Shown: piece after piece, positions 54,501-64,000 of the stretch | Position numbering within the stretch: position 1 is the stretch's first letter | Layout: the number at the start of each line of letters is the position of its first letter | Assembly (NCBI RefSeq): GCF_036370855.1 | Contig: NC_088132.1 | Span: forward strand, 60,736,841 to 60,800,840 | Source: Dromaius novaehollandiae | Lineage: Eukaryota; Chordata; Aves; Casuariiformes; Dromaiidae | DNA length: 64,000 nucleotides | Direction: 5' to 3' | Notes under the pieces: generated by a model | Told to the model about the DNA's origin: nothing | The model's input: the letters and a program-made list of their open reading frames with translations, nothing else | The model's database searches: none | Made by a program: the position numbers and the translations under genes

Positions 54501-56073
54501 ATGCTCAGAACAGGCTGGACGCAGGACCCCTAGTCACAAGTTTCTGAATTTCAGTAGAGCTTAGATGAAGGTTTGCTACCAAGCCAGAACCTGCAGTGTC
54601 AGGAGGCAGTTCTAAACGTGCCCAGAGGCAAACCTTCCAATGAAAAATGTTTTACTGTTGAAAGCATAGATAGCTATAGGTGGCAGCTGAAATATGGTGT
54701 GGTTTTAAGAGAAGCCAGAGCTGATCTAGAAGATACTTATGCCAAAAGGAGCAGTCACACTCCCAGGCATGTGGTTTTACCTTCTGTGTTTGCAGTTGTT
54801 TGACCTGCTGATGAGCTGGCACAGCTAAGTGGGCAGAAAACTTTTTTTTTTTTTTTGAAAGAGTGTTTTTTTGCCTGTTTAGCCAGCTGAATCAGCTCAT
54901 TAAGGTATGAGGGTACTATCAGAACCATCACAAGAAGGGGGACAGCAAGGCTGTTCCCTTTGGCTATGGTGAGCCATGAGATCAGTTCATTTTCTTTGTG
55001 AAACCCCACCCTTAGGCTGCTGATCTAGCATGTCAGCTATTTGTCATGTATATATTATTAAATAAATTCCCAAGGAAGCATTTCTGAAGAAGGAAGGAGC
55101 AAATTCGTGTACAAGTTTCTTTCACAAGGAAAATTAAAATGAAGGCCAAAAAAAGATTGTATTCTCTCTTCAGTTGATAAAGTGATACACATTCACATAA
55201 GGAACAAAGATAGTTGTACCAGGGGTTAAACCTACGTTCTTGTCCCTGACCCATTAATGAGCAAAACTGCCTTCCATTTCCACTCTGAACATAGAAGTGG
55301 AGTTAAGACTAAAGGCTCCAATAAAGGAGAGGACATCAGTCATATCCTTTCCTAAATACCCTCTCCTTTGTCTGTGACTGATGATTTCTTAGGTGTTAGA
55401 AGGAGCCACCCTACAGTGTTTGACCAAACAGTGATCAGCAACTGAGCTGGGTCCTTGGTGCAGCTAGAGGTGACCCCCCCTGTTTTCCTTTTGTGTCCCA
55501 TTACTGGCCTGCTCCTGCCCAGACTCCCAGAGCCCAGCAGTTCATATTGGACAATGCTGTTCATACCAAAAGCTTAGTTTTAACAAGGTGAGCAAGGCCA
55601 TTATAAATCCTAGCTCCAAAATTGATCTTCATTCTGGAGACTGTGATTTGGCCCACTACCATACACATACCAAGATGGTGTAGGCTCGATAGCTGAAATG
55701 AACAGTGCTGCCACTAATACTTCTTCTCCAGAGCTCCCAGTAGCAAGAGCTTCAGAGCTGGCTTCCCTTGTCAACTCATCATCAGTGCCATTAGCTGGCA
55801 GGAGGCAGAGCTTCCCCAGTGGCTGGCAAGGGAGGCATCTCTACACACAACCTGGCAGTGGAGGTTTAGCTACTATTTAGAAGGACACTGAGGCTCTAGA
55901 CTGGACTTTTCTCCTTAGCAGGGTGGCAGTCTTCTATTGGAGCATCTCAGGCTAGTGTTTTTGTCTCCTTTTCCTCTTTCTTGACCTGTGTTAAGTCTAA
56001 TGTTTGGAACAGCAGCCTCATCCAGCCTTCTACCCTATCTCCAGAAAGTAGGAGTTAAAAGGAAGTAAAAACT

Positions 56074-56103
56074 GGGGGAGGGGAGGGGGGAAGAGGAGAC
56101 GGG
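56074..56103 (+). other. G-rich patch, possible G-quadruplex
   Basis: G runs of 5, 4 and 6 separated by single A, then GGG after a 10-nt gap. A three-tract core with a long fourth loop is a marginal quadruplex candidate. Confidence 0.3.
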
Positions 56104-58479
56104 ATTGTAGCTCATGGGGTAGGGTGCGGAGATCACCATGTATTGCTTGACACATTTTTTCAGTGCCCATGAAGAGGCTAGTTACAGATATCATAAAAGT
56201 TAAAATAATAATAAAAAAACCCAATAAACTCAAATAGCTGGAGGGATTGAATCAGCTCCCCATTGCTTTTCTGAGCATGGATACATTACCCATTGCATTT
56301 CTTCAACATTTATGTGAGGAGACTGTTAAACTTCCTCGCATGTCATAACTCCTAAGTAGCTTCTGAGGGATAGTAGCATGCATCCTCAAGCCTTCACACT
56401 GTGAGCCTTTCTGAAAGCTCTCTCTACACCACTTAAGCAAGCTAAATAGTATCCCTCGGTCATTGCTGAAAGGTAGACAGACATTCTGTCTTTTGAGTGG
56501 AAGATAGAGAAGTCTTCATACATCTCTGCACCCCAAATGCCACATCCTTGATCTTATGTTTGAACCAGATATAAAGTGGCAGGACAGGTTATCATCCAAG
56601 GAAATTAAGAATGGGCCAACATCAATCTCCTGACAATCCAAACAATACATTTTTACTGAGCTCCAGTCCTAGAACTCTAACCATGATTTCAGAAGATCCT
56701 TTGCAACTGCAGAGTTGCCCAGAATTGATAAAGGTGCTTGGGAGAACAGTTTTACAGTCACTGCATTAAATTCTCAAAAATATGCATTAACACTTTTCCT
56801 GGAAGGGGAAAGTTACTCTTTAATTATGCCTATTCATGATAGGTAAAAACAGGTGCAAACTACGCTTTGAAGACAGACAACTGATCTATCAGCAACCACA
56901 GTGCTTTGCATTGTGTATTCTAAATATATACCATCTCTTTCTTCTCTTTCCTTCAAAGTTTCTCCAGAAATTAGACATGGTGGGGTTTTGCAATTCAAAA
57001 GAGTCCCCTGGTTAGCACAGTTTTCAGATACCACGAAGGCAAACAATAAATGTTAAACCATCTATACACTAAAAACATGGATGTTCATGTGGATAAATAA
57101 GCAATCCTTGAAAACAAAAAGTTTGTTTGGTTGATTTTTTTAGACATACAAGGCAAACCTGAGAATACAGAGAGCAAATACTAACTTTTTCATAAATTGT
57201 ATTTCCTGGCCTTCACATAAGTTTCAAAAAGCAATTACCAGGAAATGTTAATTGCAAGTAGCAGTAGCAAAACATTTGCAATTCAGAAGCAGGTTACAGT
57301 GAAACCTGTTTTAATGATCAGGAAAAAGAGTCACTTTCTGTCTAAGAAGTGACCTTTAAAGCAGATGGTGGGCTGCTGGAGGTGGACAGACAGAAACTTT
57401 AAGTCTTTTTTAGCCTTCAATTAACTGAGCATACATGTTGTTTGAAACTGTTGGAGGAGCTACACCTTCCTTAATCTCTCCCATAAGTCTGTGGAGATTC
57501 TGTGATATCCGTGCAAAATATTGAAATGGAAAACTTTGCAGGGACATCCAAAGGCCATGGTTGTACAGTTGCTGACTAACTGCTGCCCTCTTACCTGCTG
57601 CTGTTCTGAAAAAATAAAAAGAGAAAGATAGTCTCTTTGTAGTGTTTAGCTACCATTCTCCAGTGTGGAGGTATCTGTAGATCAGAGTTGATATGGCAGT
57701 TTATAAAATTCTGAGAGGGAAATGATAAATAAAAGTGAAAAAAGGAATTTCTTATAGACAGTTATTTCAATCCCATAGGTATAAAAAGAATCACAAAAAT
57801 TTAACTCTTAGATTCTTAGGATTCATTCTGACCTCACACATGTGAGCACAGCTCTGTAGAACTTCAGCAACAATTCATGGATGTGTGTCTGGATAGAGTT
57901 TGTCCCTCCAAGTTTTTAGATTATTAAGGTTGTGCAACATGCACAAGGTTATTTCCTTAATCTCACAATAACTAGGGACTTTCTTTCATATTACCAGGCT
58001 TTGGAACTACATTGTGGCTGGAATTACATCTTATTTGTGCAAATCACTGCCAGGAACACATATGTAATCTTAATCCAATGTGTACAGATGCCTTATTTGT
58101 TACTAAAAAAGGGTTGTAGAAGAGAAAACGCGTAGGCAGCAATTCCTTGACAAAATACAACTTCATAAGGTTCAAGCATCCTAAACATAAATTCAAGAAT
58201 CCTAAACATTCCTAAATCCTAAATTTAAGGATGTTGCAAAAGCAATTTAAGAAGTCTTACATGCATCACCATCTCTTCTACTCTAGCTACAATGTTGACA
58301 AAATACGAAGCTTTTTTTTTCTTTTTTCTCTCCCCTACCCTAATTACCTTCACTGTCATAATGGAAACTCTTTGTTTTTAACTTTAATTTGAAAAAAAGT
58401 TCAAGTGCATCTGCTTGTGTCATGGAAATCTTCTCTGAGACTCTGCAGATACAAGAGCCTAAACCCCCACCTGTACAAA

Positions 58480-58915
58480 TAAAGAGACAGCCAGAGTATG
58501 TGCTTATCAAGTCAGGAGATGGAGACCCTTACGATGGCAAAGGCTGGAAGCTCATGATCCACAGGTCCACAACTACAGGCAAGGTACAGTGCCCTGGTAG
58601 CAGCAGAGAGGCTGGGAACTCTGCCCAAGGAAGCAGCCAAGCCTGAACCGTGCAGGAGCACCAGGAGGAAGTGGTGAGTGATAGCAGTGGGAGACTCCCT
58701 GCTGGAGGGCACAGAGGCCCCATCTGCCAACCTGACCTGCTGTGGGAAGTTTGCCGCTTACTGGGGTCTTGGCTCTGTGACGTTGCAGAGAGAGACCTCT
58801 CACCCCGATTGCTCTTCCACGTGGGGCAAATGGTACAGCCAGGGGAGACCCAGAGCATATCAAGAGTGACTACGTGGCTCTGGGGGTGAGGGTCAAGGGC
58901 ATGAGGGCCCAGGTG
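58480..58915 (+). mobile_element. Decayed CR1 retroposon, ORF1 esterase part
   Basis: A frame reading AVGDSLLEGTEAP matches the CR1 ORF1 esterase block with its GDSL-like serine motif (VIGDSLLRGTEAP in typical copies, from memory). The DNA continues as expected: a ccacgtggggcaaatg stretch for HVGTND, agagcatatcaagagtgact for ESIKRDY, and gggtcaagggcatgagggc. Frameshifts and lost residues (no intact HVGTND) show it is dead. Upstream sequence from about 58,480 is probably the rest of ORF1, but its border is unclear. Confidence 0.75.
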
Positions 58916-58929
58916 TTTTTCTCCGTTTA

Positions 58930-59155
58930 AACATAAGAACTCCCCTCCCCCTGCACTGTGAGGGTGGTCAAATGCTGGAACTAGTTGCCCAGAGATGTGG
59001 AGTTCCCGTCCTTGGAGCTATTCAAAACCTGACAGGACACTGACCTAAGCAGCCTGCTCTAGTTGACAGGGCTTTGAGCAGGGGCAGGGGTTGGACTAGA
59101 CAATCTCCAGGGGTCCCTGCTGACCTCAAATAGTCTTTGATTCTGTGAGAATAAA
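58930..59155 (+). mobile_element. CR1 retroposon 3' end
   Basis: Characteristic CR1 3' words in order: gtggtcaaatgctggaacta, gttgcccagagatgtggag, ggagctattcaaaacctgac, cagcctgctctagttgac, gttggactagacaatctcca, ending ttgattctgtgag, close to the CR1 terminal ATTCTRTG repeat. It has the same orientation as the esterase fragment just upstream, with no ORF2 between them. Confidence 0.9.
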
Positions 59156-59159
59156 AGGT

Positions 59160-62100
59160 GCTTTCCTGAACTGAGTTCACTTATTCAATCATTCTTAACT
59201 GATAAGAAGCTTGGGAAAATACTTTTCAGTTAACTTTCTGTAAGAGAGACATTCTTTAGTCATTCTGAGAAAGTCATTGAATATCCATTAAAAGGCTTGC
59301 TATATTACTCCTACCTTGCTCAGGATGTATATAGTCAGTGCAGGTCTACTAATTATAGTCGACTGAATGGCTCATCCTTTTATTGTGTTTTTTTTTTTTT
59401 TTAACATATATTCTTCCTTGCAAGATCTTTGAACTACTTCAGTAATGTTTTCCATCATCATCTATCTTTTCAAGGTGAGAGAATCTAACAGACTAATTCT
59501 TACCATCATTGCCAAAACTGTTAATTAGAGAGAACCAGCAACACTGGTTTTCTTTGATTACAACTTCACTGAACAGTATTTGAGGAAATGTGATCAACAA
59601 GTGAGACTAGTGTTACTAACTCAAATAGGAGAACATGCACAAGCAATTTCATAGTTTTTTCTGTTCTTCTACAGTAGAAGGAAACAATGCTTGACTTCCA
59701 TCAAGCTGTGATTAAAAACAAACAGCATTTCTGGCAAGGAAAGCCGAGCTGCCAATTGCCTGGTTAATGTTGCAGCAAACAACGTTTAGGAATAGCTCAG
59801 TAAATCATACAAAGTACTGTAATGCTTTCTACTAGCCAGTCGGCACATAGAATATCAAAATATTATCATCAAGCTAAGTACAACAGTAAGATGATCTGCA
59901 AAGAGCTTTGCCTGAGAAATCTTTATTTTATTTGGGTATATGAAAGTCTCAGTGAATTTGCATCACTGTCAGCAAAATGGCTAATCCTAAAGGTTTACAT
60001 CTGCCCAAAGCATTTGCCTATATGTCAAACTGCTTTTTCCACTTGCCATAATATTTTTCATCAATCACCAGTTATTCTTTGTGTGCTTCTGTAATGTCTG
60101 TTACTCATCTTACTGTAACACTCTATTAAACAAAGAAAAAGATTAATGTTTATATTGTTCAGGGAAAAACAGCACACATGGCAATAGGATGGCCATTTGA
60201 CTTTGATACTCTATTTGATAGGTGTTTTTCAGCTGAGTATGGTTGTCAGATAACTAGATGTTTCAGTGTAGGCTATTTACATATCAACTCACTTTAGTAC
60301 TTCTGCAGGATGCTAAAGATACTATATTCTTAGTTCTCTTTTTCAATCAGACTTTCATAATTCTGCAACTATGAACTCAAAAAAGGAAACAACTAACAGT
60401 TCATGAAAAAAAAGTCAAAACACAAACAATTGCATAAAGCAGTTTGAGTTTAGGGAATTTTTGACATCTGAGACTTCAAGAAAAGCTCAAGTGAATGGTA
60501 CAAATGTTTAAAATAATGCTGTCATTTAACCATAGATAGCACCTTTGGTTCTAATGGTTCTCATTAAAGCATGCAAGTAGTGTGTTCAGGGTTTGTTTTG
60601 TTTGTGTTTTTTATAAGATGGTGAACTTTTAACTTGGTCTTTCAGTATATGAAAGTGATAAAAATAGACATATATCAATCTGGTGAAGAGATACAAATGA
60701 AAATAAAGCCTTTTTCACAGAGTACTTTCACAAGAAATATTAAAATGCCAATGAAAGTTTTTATATTTGTATAGCTCTTGCTACATAAGCTTGTTTCCAT
60801 AAATAACAACTTTACACCATATTTCTTATAATACAACTACATTTCCAAAGTTTTGCATAGGTGTTTGGGAGGGGGATGTAGTACACAGGGTACAAATGTG
60901 CCTCTTACAACCAAAAATATTCTTTCTCTTGTGAATTAAACAAGAAGCATGACATTCAAATCCTACTTTCCTACTACTTCTCACAGTGGACTGCCGGTTC
61001 AAAGTGACTTCTGAGAATTCTATTATTTTTCTTAGTTTTTGCCCAGACACGTGCCAGGTCAGGTCAGAATATTTTTCTGCTTCTTGTAGTCAGTCAGGAA
61101 TTTTACTCAATGTATAAATTCATACAAAAATGCTTGCCAAGCTCTACAGGTGGCCAAAACCTCAATTCTGATAGTATGAACTGCTCGAAGTGGGTTGTTA
61201 ACATTAAATCTGAAAACAACAGCATAAACCTTGCCAACATCCAGAGTTATTTCAAGGCATTTTATTTTGGAATAACACTGCACATAGAAGTAGGAATTTA
61301 GGAAATACCTACTTTATTCAAATTCACACCTCAGTTTAAGTTGAACTAACTTTCAAGTACATATATGTCAGAAAATGTTAACTTTAAGCATTTCACAGAT
61401 TATAGATCTTATTCTCAATCCACAGTTCTTCCAAAATGCCAGAAAATGCTTTCATCTGCTTCCCACCATTATACTTTTCAGATTTATCAAGGTGTGCCTT
61501 ACTATGATTTTTTTTAATGAGGTTGTTGTGTAGTAGAGGCAAACATCTTGCAGAACGCAAACTATTCTATGAAGTTCTCTTATCAATGACATCTAATCTC
61601 AAAAATGAAATAAAATGCATTTAAAAAGACAAAGACCAGTTTTATATCTCTACCCAGAACCTTTTTGGAAAGATTTTTCTAGCATAAAATTTCTCTGTTA
61701 GTGAATTATTTCTCCCAGCTGAAATTTTAGCTCAAATCTTAAAATCCTAAACATACCGAAATGAACGGATGAAATCTCAATTGTCATGCTGACAGCTTTT
61801 CAAATATCCTGCCTCGGATATGGCAGTAATCGATATAAGCCATCACTGTTAAATTGAAACAGGTTTGAGATTTTTGCATCTGATTTTTGTTTGTTTTTTT
61901 TATGGCAATCACAAGAAAAAAGTTAGGATTTTTGCATTTAGCATAGCAGTATCAGTTAAGAGTTACATTAGCAGCTATGGAAGTGTGTTTTATAAAAAAA
62001 GTTGGCCTTTTCCCTGTAAAATTGCTTAAATAATCAAAGCTGGAATAGTGTTTCTTAGCTTTCAGTTCTTTTTAAAGTTATTCCAAAATAAGATGATGGA

Positions 62101-62590
62101 GTTAGTTGACAACCAATAGCATCTGGTAGTACTTTTATCTCTGGATCTTTAGGTGCATGTTAACAGCAAAAGACCATCACCACCCTTGACAGACTGGGGA
62201 AGTGAGCCAAAGCAGGTAAAAGGTAGATTTGGAGACAGAAGCTGCATCCAGTTATCATTTCAGCCCAGCATTTCCTCAATCACTTATGAGATCTGTATTT
62301 GTTTTCCAGACAATACTGCTTGGATTACAGAAGCATGTCTGCTTCAAAAGGAGTTTTTAGAAGACCTTCTTTTAAGCTGTGTACAAGTTCCAGACATGAA
62401 TTTTATAAGTTTACAGTAGCATATGCATGTGTAGGAGAGGAAGAGAAAGTATTTTAAAATTCAGCTTTTTTATTTTTACCCTACTTACGCTACTAATAGA
62501 AATCCTGCAGCCATCTTCCCTCGAACTTTGCTTGCCTGATACTACCCTTAGTCAATTAATGATGTTCTGATTGCCTTTAGTTAGTTAGTT
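59160..62590. other. Intergenic, nothing firm recognised
   Basis: AT-rich. Weak exon-like signals at 62,153-62,420 are noted in the findings. Confidence 0.5.
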
Positions 62591-62629
62591 ATTTTGCAGA
62601 GTTTGCTGAGAGATGTTCCACACGCAGGT

Positions 62630-62715
62630 GGGCACAGTCCTGGGCAGCCGGCTCAAGCTGCCCCTGCTGAGCAGGGGACTGGCCCAGGCGAGCTCCGGTC
62701 CCTAAACCTCAGAAT
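62630..62715 (+). mobile_element. Short CR1 3'-end fragment
   Basis: ctgctgagcaggggactggc, then ccaggcgagctccggtccct and aaacctcag, parallel the CR1 3' phrase (gagcaggggnttggacyagrtgatctccaga). It is short and diverged, lacking the terminal octamer repeats. Confidence 0.6.
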
Positions 62716-64000
62716 ATTGCTTGTTGAGAGGAGCACAAAGGACACCCTCCTCCTAGCCCACTGACCACAATAATTAGGCATCACCTGGGCAAAGGGCACA
62801 CAGCACAAATAGCCTGATAACATAGCCCAGTGGCTACTGCCCATGCTCAGGTTGGTAAAGTCCTTAACCTGAGAACAGTTCATATATTTTAATGCATTTA
62901 CTACTTAATGTAAAATGCAGAAAAGCAGGGACCCAAGCCAGAGGATGTCCCCTGTCTTCCACAGTTGCCCTAATTATTACATTATAGGGTCTTGTTCTCT
63001 GTCTTGCTCCTTTCAGACAAAGGAGTCTATAGTAAGTCTTCTACTTCCTGATAAATTCTTAAAATATACATTATATTATTATTTCTCTTTAATTGTATCA
63101 CCACAGCTGCTGGCAGAAGCGTACAGAAGAAAACATTTTGTCTTCATATAAACTTTTATCCAATGTCCATATTTCAAAGTGAAATTTGGGGCAAATAAAG
63201 CAGTTTTGAATAAGCAACAGGAAAATTGAAATAATCTTTTAGTCATGAAAATTTACTTTCTTAGGAGTTAATTATGTAAGTAACAAATCAATAACAGGTT
63301 AGCTTTAAAATACTCCTAAAAGCTACAGAATGTTTTAAATTATCACAATGAGGAGGTTTAAAAGAAAATAATTTGAATTTTTTACAAAGCATCAAACAGG
63401 AAGGTTATCAGTATATTATATAAATTTAATTATAAATGCAGTTTTATCTGGTTGTTATTACTACAGGTGTCAACTAAGTTTTGCAAACAAATACTAACAT
63501 TTTATAACTTATGCAAAACCAGTATAAAATATATTGTTAGAAACAAATGGATCTCAATATTAATGCTGAAAAGTCTTTCAAAATTTTAGTATCTTGTGAC
63601 AGCTTAGAAAAAAGCATATCAGTATTAGTGCTGTAATCAAATAATTACAGTTTACTATTCCTAAACCACAAGTCACTTACCACAGAGTTATTTCCATTAT
63701 TCAAATCACCAAGTGTATTTTCATAGCTTTTAGAAGGAAAATGCAATAGAGAAAAAAAGAAAATGTTTGGAGGCTTTAGCTGTTCCAGCATAGTTTCTAA
63801 CCTTTGCATGCATCCAAACCAACCATCAATCATTTTACATTACCGTTAATCATATAATGTTGTCTTGCTTGCTATTTCATTTTTCCCAGGATTTAATATG
63901 ACAACTAACCAGCTGTTAAAGTTTCTTTCAAAACTTATTGGAAAACCTCACTTTCTCAGTAGAGGAGCCATGGCTTTCAATGAAGTACTGCTGGCAGAAA
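62716..64000. other. Right edge, intergenic
   Basis: No supported gene. A pyrimidine-rich acceptor-like site at about 63,884-63,891 opens a frame to the window end, but this is too short to judge. Confidence 0.4.

Larger units (their letters stand above)
52491..58379. other. Region upstream of SREK1
   Basis: AT-rich again after the CpG island. No supported gene on either strand. It contains a 24-nt-period near-tandem duplication (53,557-53,600), a T24 run (54,229-54,252), a tRNA-like SINE (54,385-54,500) and a G-rich patch (56,074-56,103). Confidence 0.5.

Noticed and set aside
58512..58889. Overlapping 63-109-codon frames at 58.5-58.9 kb as host genes
   Set aside because: They lie inside the decayed CR1 ORF1 esterase segment.

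Overview
The window is vertebrate nuclear DNA: AT-rich, intron-dominated, with GT-AG introns, one CpG island and interspersed repeats. CR1-type non-LTR retroposon pieces, including a decayed CR1 esterase ORF, point to a sauropsid. A bird is most likely; a turtle or crocodilian is not excluded.

One gene dominates. SREK1 (splicing regulatory glutamate/lysine-rich protein 1, formerly SFRS12/SRrp86) lies on the minus strand. Its first coding exon is in the CpG island at about 51.1-52.5 kb and its stop codon is at 24,187. I reconstructed 12 coding exons whose lengths sum to 2,073 nt (690 residues plus stop). Every splice phase agrees and every intron is GT-AG. The order is RRM1, a Pro/Ala/Met linker, RRM2, a first RS-rich part, a very long Lys/Glu/Asp/Arg (KE) exon, a second RS-rich part and a charged tail. 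Compared with the human protein as I remember it (624 residues long form, 508 short form), the extra ~66 residues all fall in the KE exon. Several kilobases below the stop hold the 3' UTR, with candidate poly(A) signals.

At the left edge, on the plus strand, is a convincing terminal coding exon (2,167-2,646). It has a strong acceptor, a 159-codon open frame and an AATAAA about 300 nt past the stop. I do not recognise the protein; its upstream exons must lie outside or at the edge of the window. It converges on SREK1.

The rest is intergenic or intronic. It holds a degenerate 17-bp minisatellite (12.9 kb), a ~100-nt imperfect hairpin (15.7 kb), a GC-rich block ending in a 37-nt T run (11.6-12.1 kb), a (GA)n/G16 tract that abuts an SREK1 acceptor (33.4 kb), nested palindromes beside an exon-like frame in SREK1 intron 2 (43 kb), a tRNA-like SINE (54.4 kb) and CR1 pieces (58.5-59.15 and 62.6 kb). 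Most candidate ORFs elsewhere are short and lack splice or codon support.

I found no new multi-gene system. The items most worth checking are the unidentified plus-strand exon, the SREK1 acceptor whose normal branch-point zone has no adenosine, the enlarged KE exon, and the intron-2 exon-like frame.
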